From Paenibacillaceae bacterium UBA6304 (GTDB taxonomy: Bacteria; Bacillota; Bacilli; Paenibacillales; Paenibacillaceae): 5,015 nt of DNA. A program made the translations under genes and the position numbers. The first letter of the stretch is position 1. Each line of letters starts with the position of its first letter. Where the stretch lies: NCBI GenBank assembly GCA_002439285.1, contig DJTQ01000385.1, forward strand, positions 1 to 5,015. The letters are read 5' to 3'. Shown here in pieces: positions 1 to 5,015 of this stretch. The notes under the pieces are model-generated. The model was not told the origin of the DNA. It did not search any database and saw nothing but the letters and a program-made list of their open reading frames with translations.

Positions 1-452
1 GCCTGAATATGCTCTACCTTAACCTCGATAGGCTGGATAGCGGATCTTAAATTCATGTTCCATTGCTCCTTCATCGCGAAATGATAAGGAGAGAATACCT
101 CCTGCCGGACGGCCAGCTTGATGGGACGTTTCGATTTCCGGTAGGCGCCCGGCGTAATGCCGAACGCTTTGACGAACGCACGGGTCATCGCTTCCTGTGA
201 CGAAAATCCGCAATCGATGGCAATGTCGAGCACCCGTTTGTCCGTATCGCGGAGCTCCAAGGCGACACGGCTGATCCGGCGCATGCGGACATAATCCCGA
301 AGCGTCATTCCCGTCAGGGCGTGAAACTGCTTTGTGCAGTAATGCGGTGAATAGCCTAGTTGCTGCGACATCGTAAGCAGCGAAGGCGTCTCCTCCAGAT
401 GCTCGTCAACCCAGTCAATCATCCGTTGTACCATCTCGTTCCATTCGTACAT
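1..452 (-). CDS. AraC-family transcriptional regulator, N-terminal part (3' end beyond window)
   Basis: I translated this open frame directly; it runs off the left edge, leaving about 150 codons. Residues ~7-107 form an AraC/XylS-type DNA-binding domain with two helix-turn-helix motifs. The first lies around residues 25-48 (LLTMSQQLGYSPHYCTKQF). The second lies around 73-103, with the family signature D-I-A-x-x-x-G-F-S-S, then F-x-K-x-F-G-I-T-P-x-x-Y-R. An N-terminal DNA-binding domain followed by 'IEVKVEHIQ' near residue 142 suggests the start of a C-terminal effector-binding (GyrI-like/Rob-like) domain, but that part is missing. The start at 452 is preferred over an in-frame ATG at 473: an AAAGGAG site lies 11 bases upstream of 452, while nothing similar precedes 473. 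The ligand and target genes cannot be told from this fragment. A terminator separates it from purD, so it is probably not part of the purine operon. Confidence 0.88.
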   Translation of the reverse strand, partial: MYEWNEMVQRMIDWVDEHLEETPSLLTMSQQLGYSPHYCTKQFHALTGMTLRDYVRMRRISRVALELRDTDKRVLDIAIDCGFSSQEAMTRAFVKAFGITPGAYRKSKRPIKLAVRQEVFSPYHFAMKEQWNMNLRSAIQPIEVKVEHIQ

Positions 453-463
453 CTCCGGCTGCT

Positions 464-470
464 CTCCTTT
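464..470 (-). promoter_or_regulatory. Ribosome binding site deciding the AraC-type gene start
   Basis: The minus strand reads AAAGGAG here, 11 bases before the ATG at 452-450. It lies just inside the alternative ATG at 473-471, so it can serve only the downstream start. The ATG at 473 has no purine-rich site at a usable distance. Confidence 0.6.
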
Positions 471-477
471 CATGAAC

Positions 478-486
478 AATGTATCA
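478..486 (-). promoter_or_regulatory. Possible extended -10 promoter for the AraC-type gene
   Basis: The minus strand reads TGA-TACATT, an extended -10 pattern (TGn plus a hexamer matching TATAAT at four of six bases). No convincing -35 box is seen 16-18 bases upstream. The predicted transcript start would be near 471, giving a leader of about 20 bases with the AAAGGAG site, which agrees with translation from 452. The evidence is weak and rests on pattern alone. Confidence 0.25.
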
Positions 487-518
487 CGATCGTTTTCGAG
501 GCTTTTGATCTGAATTGC

Positions 519-549
519 AAAAGTAAAGACCGTCCGCGGACGGACGGCC
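519..549 (-). terminator. Intrinsic terminator after purD
   Basis: On the minus strand, 25 bases past the purD stop, GGCCGTCC (549-542) pairs with GGACGGTC (535-528) across a six-base loop. This gives eight pairs, one of them G-U. The hairpin is followed by TTTACTTTT (527-519), an interrupted U-tract. The same bases include a perfect 14-bp palindrome (530-543), so an alternative fold with a tighter loop is possible. Its position and shape fit the end of the purine transcript and separate it from the AraC-type gene. Confidence 0.8.
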
Positions 550-573
550 TGAATGGACGTTTCGCTAATTTAA

Positions 574-1845
574 TTATACTAAGGCCTTCGCAGCGATGTC
601 CGCGCGGTTTTGCTTACCTTCGAAGGTAATTCGCTCAGCTGCGGTGTAAGCTTTATCGCGTGCCTCGGCAATATCCTTGCCGAGCCCGACGACGCCAAGC
701 ACGCGTCCGCCGCTCGTGACCAACTGGCCGGCCTCGCCCTTGGCCGTACCTGCATGGAAGACGAGCGCATCCTTCTCCGAAACCTGGTCGAGCCCTTGAA
801 TCGGCAAGCCTTTCGGATAAGATGCAGGGTATCCACCAGAAGCTAAAATGACGCAAACCGCGGCTTCCTCGCTCCATTCGATCTCCGCATCAGCCAGCGT
901 TCCGTTAACGGCGGCCAAAAAAATCTCCAGCAAATCGCTTTTCAGCCGTGGCAGAACCACCTGGGTCTCCGGATCGCCAAAGCGGGCGTTAAACTCGATC
1001 GTCTTCGGCTTACCGTCCGGCCCGATCATCAACCCGGCGAACAGAACTCCCCGGAACGGCCGCCCTTCCTGAACCATCGCCTTCGCTGTCGGTTTGATGA
1101 TACTTTCCACCGCTTCCTCGATAATGCTGTCTGCAATATGGGGCAACGGAGAATAAGTACCCATTCCTCCCGTATTCGGTCCTTTATCACCGTCGTATAC
1201 TTGCTTATGATCTTGAGCCGCCGCCATGGGACGCACCGTCTCCCCGTCCACGAACGACAGGATCGACATTTCCTGACCCGACAGGAATTCCTCGATCACC
1301 ACCTGGCTGCCCGACTCGCCGAACACCTTGTCCACCATGATCTGCTTCAGGGCCTGGTCCGCTTCTTCCCGGGTAAAAGCGACCGTTACACCTTTACCCG
1401 CAGCCAATCCGTCCGCCTTGATGACGATCGGCACAGGCTGGGATTGCAAATAAGCCAGCGCCGCTTCGTAATCGTCAAACTTTTCGTAGGCCGCGGTCGG
1501 GATATGATATTTTTCCAGCAGATCCTTCATAAAGGTCTTGCTTCCCTCGATCAGCGCCGCATTCTTCCGTGGTCCAAACACAGGGATACCCTCTGCTTCA
1601 AAAGAGTCGACAATCCCGTCCACTAGCGGATCATCCGGTCCGACAACGACAAGTCCGACTTGCTTCTCCTTCGCGAATCCAGTCAAGCGTTCAAACTCAT
1701 GAACCTGAATCGGAACCAGTTCCGCAATTTGCCCGATTCCGGCGTTTCCCGGCGCGCAATAGATCGTTCCGGATTTCGGGCTTTTGGCGAGTGCCCAGCA
1801 AATCGCATGCTCGCGCCCGCCGCCGCCGATCACTAAAATATCCAT
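574..1845 (-). CDS. purD: Phosphoribosylamine-glycine ligase (GAR synthetase), PurD
   Basis: PurD is a cytosolic ATP-grasp ligase that joins glycine to 5-phosphoribosylamine, making glycinamide ribonucleotide with ATP hydrolysis, the second step of de novo purine synthesis. The 423-residue length is typical of the family. The N-domain opens with the signature ILVIGGGGREHA (residues 3-14), followed by APGNAG (31-36). The ATP-grasp region shows GPRKNAALIEGSK (91-103), VIKADGLAAGKGV (141-153) and VVIEEFLSGQEMS (182-194). The substrate and metal region contains QDHKQVYDGDKGPNTGGMG (211-229) and EFNARFGDPE (284-293), and the C-domain ends IAAKALV. The usual GPE near residue 71 reads GPD. The ATG start is set by an AAGGAGG site at 1855-1861, nine bases upstream. 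Instead of abutting purH, the gene lies 344 bp downstream of it, past a terminator and a repeat element; a terminator follows its own stop. Confidence 0.98.
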   Translation of the reverse strand: MDILVIGGGGREHAICWALAKSPKSGTIYCAPGNAGIGQIAELVPIQVHEFERLTGFAKEKQVGLVVVGPDDPLVDGIVDSFEAEGIPVFGPRKNAALIEGSKTFMKDLLEKYHIPTAAYEKFDDYEAALAYLQSQPVPIVIKADGLAAGKGVTVAFTREEADQALKQIMVDKVFGESGSQVVIEEFLSGQEMSILSFVDGETVRPMAAAQDHKQVYDGDKGPNTGGMGTYSPLPHIADSIIEEAVESIIKPTAKAMVQEGRPFRGVLFAGLMIGPDGKPKTIEFNARFGDPETQVVLPRLKSDLLEIFLAAVNGTLADAEIEWSEEAAVCVILASGGYPASYPKGLPIQGLDQVSEKDALVFHAGTAKGEAGQLVTSGGRVLGVVGLGKDIAEARDKAYTAAERITFEGKQNRADIAAKALV

Positions 1846-1877
1846 CCCACATTTCCTCCTTAATGTATAGCATTTTC

Positions 1878-1904
1878 GGTGCTACAGGTGCTCTTGGTGC
1901 TCGT
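1878..1904. repeat. Short tandem repeat, three 9-bp units of GGTGCTnnn
   Basis: GGTGCT occurs at 1878, 1887 and 1896, exactly nine bases apart, each followed by three variable bases (ACA, CTT, CGT). A decayed fourth unit (AGTTGTGCT) may follow at 1905-1913. The repeat lies between the palindromic element and the purD ribosome binding site. It looks like a minor microsatellite-like array with no assignable function. Confidence 0.65.
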
Positions 1905-1922
1905 AGTTGTGCTTGCTTCGTC

Positions 1923-2104
1923 TAACGGACACAGGAGACGTTAATCCGCCTAAAATGGCTCATTTCTGATTTTAACGGACACCACAGCACTTATCTGCCT
2001 ATTAAGCCCTGTTTTGCCGTCGATTCTGGCAAATAAGGGCGCTCATGTCCATAAGATCTGAAAGGCCCTCATTTCCGGCCCTATAACGGCAATGATGTCC
2101 GTTA
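1923..2104. repeat. 182-bp palindromic intergenic repeat element with four 50-bp-phased units
   Basis: Two plus-strand units begin with TAACGGACAC at 1923 and 1973, exactly 50 bp apart. Two minus-strand units begin with TAACGGACAT at 2104 and TTATGGACAT at 2054, also exactly 50 bp apart. The halves face each other around a centre near 2013, and the outer ends form a perfect 9-bp terminal inverted repeat (TAACGGACA at 1923-1931 and TGTCCGTTA at 2096-2104). The inner pair extends further: 1977-1999 matches the reverse complement of 2028-2050 at 17 of 23 positions, sharing GGACA, CTTAT and TGCC. No transposase gene is present. It resembles a non-autonomous repeat (MITE-like, or a REP/BIME-like palindrome), and either strand of RNA could fold into a long hairpin. 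A copy number in the genome cannot be judged from one window. Confidence 0.75.
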
Positions 2105-2138
2105 CATCTTGGGCCATTCGCTTCGTTCAAATGAGGCG

Positions 2139-2171
2139 AAAAACGACAGGGCCGCCGCAGCGGTCCTGCCG
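2139..2171 (-). terminator. Strong intrinsic terminator after purH
   Basis: On the minus strand, beginning 18 bases past the purH stop, CGGCAGGACCGC (2171-2160) pairs with 2155-2144 around a four-base loop. The stem is 12 long with one A-C mismatch and one G-U pair and is very GC-rich. It is followed directly by TTTTT (2143-2139). This should end or greatly reduce transcription before purD unless readthrough or antitermination occurs. Confidence 0.85.
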
Positions 2172-2189
2172 TCCAGGCCTTAGCTTAAC

Positions 2190-3737
2190 TTAATGTTTGA
2201 AGTGTCTTACTCCGGTGAATACCATCGCAATGCCATATTCATTGGCCACTTTAATCGATTCCTCGTCTTTCACGGAACCCCCTGGCTGAATGACTGCCGT
2301 TATCCCCGCCTTTGCGGCGATCTCCAGCGTGTCCCCCATCGGGAAGAACGCATCGGAAGCAAGCACGCTGCCTTTCGCTTTGTCTCCTGCTTGCTCAATG
2401 GCGATCTTCGCCGATCCGACCCGGTTCATTTGACCGGCCCCGACGCCAACCGTCATGTCATCCTGCGCCAGCACGATGGCGTTGGACTTCACGTGCTTAA
2501 CTACTTTCCAACCGAACAACAGTTGCTTCAATTCCGCTTCGGTCGGCTTGCGGTCCGTTACAACCTGCAGGTCACTTTCGGTCAACGAATGAACATCGCT
2601 TTCCTGAACCACCATGCCGCCTTCAATCGAAGTCACGACTAACTGACTGCTTCGGCTACCCGTCGACGCCAAGCTGCCGAGCTTGAGCAGGCGAATGTTT
2701 TTCTTTTTCGTCAACAGTTCCAGCGCTTCCGGCGTAAATCCGGGTGCCAGAATGATTTCGAGGAAAATTTCTTTTAGCAGCATCGCGGTTGCTTCGTCAA
2801 TAATCCGGTTAGCCGCGACAATACCGCCAAAGATCGATACCGGGTCGGCATCATAAGCCTTGCGATAAGCTTCATAAATGCTCTCCCCAACGCCTACGCC
2901 GCAAGGGTTCATATGTTTTACGGCCACAACGGCCGGTTCTTCAAATTCCTTCACGATTTGCAGTGCCGCATTGGCATCATTGATATTGTTGTACGACAAT
3001 TCTTTGCCGTGGAGCTGTTCGGCTGTCGTCAGCGTATCCGCTGCAGCCAGCGGTTTGCGGTAGAACGCCGCTTTTTGATGCGGATTCTCGCCATAGCGGA
3101 GGTCCTGGATTTTCTCATAAGTTACGGTGTAACGCTCAGGCAGCGGATCCCCGGTCACGTTCGACAAATAATCGGAGATCAGCGCGTCGTAAGCCGACGT
3201 ATGACGGAACACTTTGGCCGCCAACCGTTTACGTGTTTCCAACGAGGTATCTCCGCCTGAACGGACTTCTTCCAATACAGTACCGTAATCAGCCGAATCG
3301 ACAACCACGCTGACAAAAGCATGGTTCTTGGCTGCCGAGCGTAGCATAGTCGGTCCGCCGATGTCGATATTCTCGATCGCATCCTCATACGTCACATCCG
3401 GCTTGGCGATCGTCTCCTGGAACGGATACAGGTTTACGACGACCAGGTCAATGTAATCGAGCCCCAATTCCTTCATTTGAGCCTGATGCTCCGCGCTGTC
3501 ACGTACGGCGAGCAAGCCGCTGTGAACGGCCGGATGCAGTGTTTTGACGCGACCGTCCAATATTTCCGGAAATCCCGTAACATCGGAAATCCCGATGACA
3601 GGTACTCCCTCCTTCGACAACAGGTTCTTCGTCCCTCCAGTCGAAATGATCTCCACACCAAGCTGCGACAACTCGCGGCAAAACTCCACGATGCCTGTTT
3701 TGTCCGATACGCTAACCAGCGCTCTTTTGATTCCCAC
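2190..3737 (-). CDS. purH: Bifunctional AICAR formyltransferase / IMP cyclohydrolase, PurH
   Basis: PurH carries out the last two steps of de novo purine synthesis in the cytosol: formylation of AICAR by 10-formyl-THF, then ring closure of FAICAR to IMP. It has 515 residues, a normal length. The N-terminal MGS-like cyclohydrolase domain (~1-200) contains [11 protein letters not shown] (6-16), ISTGGT (31-36), [13 protein letters not shown] (62-74), VNLYPF (101-106) and [18 protein letters not shown] (122-139). The C-terminal formyltransferase domain (~205-515) contains LRYGENPHQ (213-221), [12 protein letters not shown] (247-258) and VKHMNPCG (273-280), whose Lys274-His275 match the catalytic KH pair of the family. 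It also has SIFGG (301-305) and [19 protein letters not shown] (461-479), and ends TGVRHFKH. Translation starts at GTG (3737-3735) behind an AAGGAGG site at 3746-3752 with eight-base spacing. It lies 216 bp downstream of purN, and a strong terminator follows. Confidence 0.98.
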   Translation of the reverse strand: MGIKRALVSVSDKTGIVEFCRELSQLGVEIISTGGTKNLLSKEGVPVIGISDVTGFPEILDGRVKTLHPAVHSGLLAVRDSAEHQAQMKELGLDYIDLVVVNLYPFQETIAKPDVTYEDAIENIDIGGPTMLRSAAKNHAFVSVVVDSADYGTVLEEVRSGGDTSLETRKRLAAKVFRHTSAYDALISDYLSNVTGDPLPERYTVTYEKIQDLRYGENPHQKAAFYRKPLAAADTLTTAEQLHGKELSYNNINDANAALQIVKEFEEPAVVAVKHMNPCGVGVGESIYEAYRKAYDADPVSIFGGIVAANRIIDEATAMLLKEIFLEIILAPGFTPEALELLTKKKNIRLLKLGSLASTGSRSSQLVVTSIEGGMVVQESDVHSLTESDLQVVTDRKPTEAELKQLLFGWKVVKHVKSNAIVLAQDDMTVGVGAGQMNRVGSAKIAIEQAGDKAKGSVLASDAFFPMGDTLEIAAKAGITAVIQPGGSVKDEESIKVANEYGIAMVFTGVRHFKH

Positions 3738-3773
3738 GATTGGCTCCTCCTTAATAATGACGAATGATGACCC

Positions 3774-3795
3774 CGATATTTCTCGGGAAATATCG
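3774..3795. repeat. 22-bp near-perfect palindrome in the purH leader
   Basis: CGATATTTC at 3774-3782 is exactly inverted as GAAATATCG at 3787-3795 around four bases, giving a nine-pair stem that wobble pairs could lengthen at its base. It lies 21 bases upstream of the purH ribosome binding site and has no U-tract downstream, so it is not a terminator. It could be a protein-binding operator or an mRNA hairpin affecting stability or translation; the sequence does not decide between these. Confidence 0.6.
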
Positions 3796-3866
3796 AAACC
3801 TCTCTATCTACTCCGGCTGAAAAAGACTTCTTTTGCATCCCGGCAAATCTGTTGCCGCGGCTTGTC

Positions 3867-3889
3867 AAAAATGCGCAGACACTCTGCAC
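3867..3889 (-). terminator. Weak terminator-like hairpin between purN and purH
   Basis: On the minus strand GTGCAGA (3889-3883) pairs with TCTGCGC (3879-3873) around a three-base loop (seven pairs, one G-U), followed by A and then TTTTT (3871-3867). The form is that of an intrinsic terminator, but the stem is short and would act weakly. It could serve as an attenuator or a partial terminator that tunes purH relative to purN, or it may be chance. Confidence 0.35.
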
Positions 3890-3914
3890 CGCCGCCCCAT
3901 CGCTTTATGCTGAA

Positions 3915-3943
3915 TCTATAAGTAACTCGGTTTAACAAGTAAA
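3915..3943 (-). promoter_or_regulatory. Possible internal promoter upstream of purH
   Basis: On the minus strand TTTACT (3943-3938) and TATAGA (3920-3915) are separated by exactly 17 bases. Each box matches the sigma-A consensus at four of six positions. It begins 10 bases beyond the purN stop, and the start point would be near 3908, giving purH a leader of about 170 bases. It is a pattern match only, but it would explain the long gap. Confidence 0.3.
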
Positions 3944-3953
3944 CATCATCTTT

Positions 3954-4577
3954 TTACCGTCGTACGATGACTTTTCTACCTTCCGCGGTAACCCGGCCGG
4001 CTGCAAACCAGGACACAACCTGCGGATATAACTTCTGTTCCGCTTGATGGATTCGGTCCTCCAATGTCTGAATATCGTCATCCGGCAGCAAGGGAACCGC
4101 CTCTTGGGCCACCACTGCCCCGGTATCCATGCCTCCATCTACCAAATGCACGGTAACTCCGGTTACTTTCACACCGTATTCCCATGCCTGCCCGATTGCA
4201 TCTTTACCCGGAAAAGCCGGTAGCAGCGAAGGATGGATGTTAATCATTCTCCCCGCGTAAGGTTCTACCAGAACCGAGGTAAGGAGGCGCATATATCCGG
4301 CAAGCACAACGAGATCCACCTGATATTTCTCCAGTTCGGCGACGATCTCCGCCTCATAATCCTCACGCCGGGCGTAGGCCTTAGGGGTAAACAGAAAAGT
4401 ATCTACGCCCGCCTGACGTGCGCGCTCCACCACCGGGGCTTGCGGCTTGTCGCAGACGAGCAAGACGATTTCCGCAGGTCCTAGTTCGCCAGCACTTGAC
4501 GAATCCACCAAAGTCTGAAAATTGGTCCCCTGGCCGGAAGCAAATACCGCAATTCGATAAGTGGTAGACGACGCCAT
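3954..4577 (-). CDS. purN: Phosphoribosylglycinamide formyltransferase (GAR transformylase), PurN
   Basis: PurN transfers a formyl group from 10-formyl-THF to glycinamide ribonucleotide, giving FGAR, the third step of the pathway, in the cytosol. It has 207 residues, close to the usual 190-215. The phosphate-binding signature ASGQGTNFQ lies at residues 13-21. The folate and catalytic region shows VVLAGYMRLL (90-99), INIHPSLLPAFPG (112-124) and HLVDGGMDTG (144-153). Asn113, His115 and Asp151 correspond to the catalytic Asn-His-Asp triad known from E. coli PurN. Its ATG shares one base with the purM stop (TAATG), so it is probably translationally coupled. A GGGAG site within the end of purM (4588-4594) lies ten bases upstream. 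The last residues (VIVRR) are followed by the 216-bp purH leader. Confidence 0.98.
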   Translation of the reverse strand: MASSTTYRIAVFASGQGTNFQTLVDSSSAGELGPAEIVLLVCDKPQAPVVERARQAGVDTFLFTPKAYARREDYEAEIVAELEKYQVDLVVLAGYMRLLTSVLVEPYAGRMINIHPSLLPAFPGKDAIGQAWEYGVKVTGVTVHLVDGGMDTGAVVAQEAVPLLPDDDIQTLEDRIHQAEQKLYPQVVSWFAAGRVTAEGRKVIVRR

Positions 4578-5015
4578 TATACTTCCGCTCCCTTAAACGT
4601 AACGATCCCTTCGCCGGAAGTTACCCGCCCGATCACATAAGGTGTCTCACCAGCGTCGCGGAGCGCAGCCAGCGAAGTCTCGGCGTCTTGTTCCGACACG
4701 ACAATGACAAGCCCGATGCCCATATTGAACGTGGTAAACATATCCCGGTTGCTGACATGGCCTTCATCCTGAAGCAGCGAAAAGATCGGCAAAATCGGCC
4801 ACGAACCATAGTCGACTTCGACATTCACACCTTCCGGCAGAACACGCGGTATATTCTCGATGAACCCGCCGCCGGTTATGTGAGCCATCCCCTTAACCTT
4901 GACCTGCTCCAGCAGGCCAAGCACCGGCTTCACATACAGTTTGGTCGGCGTCAGTAGCACGTCGCCAAGCCCGTCGCCGCCGAGCTGCGGGGAGCTGTCT
5001 TGCAAGCCGTAGCCG
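4577..5015 (-). CDS. purM: Phosphoribosylformylglycinamidine cyclo-ligase (AIR synthetase), PurM, C-terminal part
   Basis: PurM uses ATP to close FGAM into aminoimidazole ribonucleotide, the fifth step of the pathway. Only the last ~145 codons are present; the family is usually about 340-350 residues, and the frame stays open through the right edge (GYGLQDSSPQL), so the gene is cut by the window and not broken. Recognisable segments are LLTPTKLYVKP, then GMAHITGGGFIENIPRVLP (the conserved glycine-rich stretch of the C-terminal AIRS domain), then DMFTTFNMGIGLVIVV with the family FNMG motif. The C-terminus reads VTSGEGIVTFKGAEV. Its TAA stop (4579-4577) overlaps the purN ATG by one base. A TTG at 5005 is an internal leucine codon and not a start. 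Confidence 0.97.
   Translation of the reverse strand, partial: GYGLQDSSPQLGGDGLGDVLLTPTKLYVKPVLGLLEQVKVKGMAHITGGGFIENIPRVLPEGVNVEVDYGSWPILPIFSLLQDEGHVSNRDMFTTFNMGIGLVIVVSEQDAETSLAALRDAGETPYVIGRVTSGEGIVTFKGAEV

Larger units (their letters stand above)
1846..2189. other. 344-bp purH-purD intergenic region
   Basis: No credible gene is seen here on either strand. Read in the direction of transcription (right to left), the region holds a strong terminator right after purH (2139-2171), a spacer, a 182-bp palindromic repeat element (1923-2104), a short 9-bp-period repeat (1878-1904), and the purD ribosome binding site (AAGGAGG, 1855-1861). I found no convincing sigma-A promoter for purD. The gap is long for neighbouring genes of a pur operon, which are usually separated by few bases, and the repeat accounts for most of the extra length. 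Confidence 0.85.

Noticed and set aside
1138..1626. 162-codon plus-strand open frame opposite purD
   Set aside because: It is fully antisense to a well-conserved enzyme gene, with no recognisable domain and no ribosome binding site seen; it is a codon-bias shadow of purD.
1866..1877. Extended -10-like TGCTATACAT on the minus strand before purD
   Set aside because: The predicted start point would fall inside the AAGGAGG ribosome binding site, leaving the transcript without a usable one, and there is no -35 box.
1569..1925. Plus-strand frame crossing the purD start into the intergenic region
   Set aside because: It overlaps purD antisense, and its tail (GATGALGAR) is merely the translation of the GGTGCT tandem repeat.
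1915..2126. GCTTCGT direct repeat (1915-1921 and 2120-2126) as a target-site duplication of the palindromic element
   Set aside because: The left copy lies one base from the element terminus but the right copy is 15 bases away, so they do not bracket it cleanly; a seven-base match can arise by chance.
2101..2130. TTGAAC / TGTAAC pair (18-base spacing, minus strand) as a purD promoter
   Set aside because: Each box matches only four of six consensus bases, and the -10 lacks the key second-position A; too weak to annotate, though it lies in the right place after the purH terminator.
2193..2642. 149-codon plus-strand open frame opposite purH
   Set aside because: It is antisense to the conserved C-terminal part of PurH and shows no domain resemblance.
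3866..3901. 11-codon leader peptide ORF ending in the T-tract of the weak hairpin (minus strand)
   Set aside because: There is no ribosome binding site before its ATG and no run of codons that would make sense as an attenuation sensor for purines.
3923..3935. PurBox-like AAACCGAGTT inside the spacer of the candidate purH promoter
   Set aside because: Only the CCGA core and the AT-rich left arm fit the B. subtilis PurBox, and no paired inverted box was found nearby.

Overview
The window looks like the 3' part of a de novo purine biosynthesis (pur) operon from a Gram-positive, Bacillales-type bacterium. All genes read on the minus strand, so transcription runs from high to low coordinates: purM (C-terminal part only), purN, purH, purD, then the start of an AraC-family regulator cut by the left edge. 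The order purM-purN-purH-purD, strong AGGAGG-type ribosome binding sites, a GTG start on purH and fairly balanced base composition fit Paenibacillus or a relative. That assignment is an inference from protein style and context; no rRNA or other marker is present.

Region by region: 4577-5015 holds the last ~145 codons of purM. Its stop codon overlaps the purN start (TAATG), a tight translational coupling. purN (3954-4577) is complete. A 216-bp purN-purH gap follows, unusually long for this operon. It contains a possible internal promoter, a weak terminator-like hairpin and a 22-bp near-palindrome just upstream of the purH ribosome binding site. purH (2190-3737) is complete and bifunctional. 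A strong intrinsic terminator sits 18 bases past its stop codon. The 344-bp gap between purH and purD also carries a 182-bp palindromic repeat element and a short 9-bp-period tandem repeat. purD (574-1845) is complete and is followed by a second intrinsic terminator. Beyond it lies the N-terminal part of an AraC-type regulator whose best-supported start is at 452.

The enzymes work together: PurD makes GAR, PurN formylates it to FGAR, PurM closes the ring to AIR, and PurH performs the last two steps to IMP. Both one-carbon transfers in this set use 10-formyl-THF. The AraC regulator has no evident tie to purine synthesis and is probably a separate transcription unit.

The coding content is ordinary housekeeping. 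The most notable signal is the intergenic element at 1923-2104: two units in exact 50-bp register on the plus strand, facing two units in exact 50-bp register on the minus strand. Together with the terminator after purH, it separates purD from the rest of the operon.
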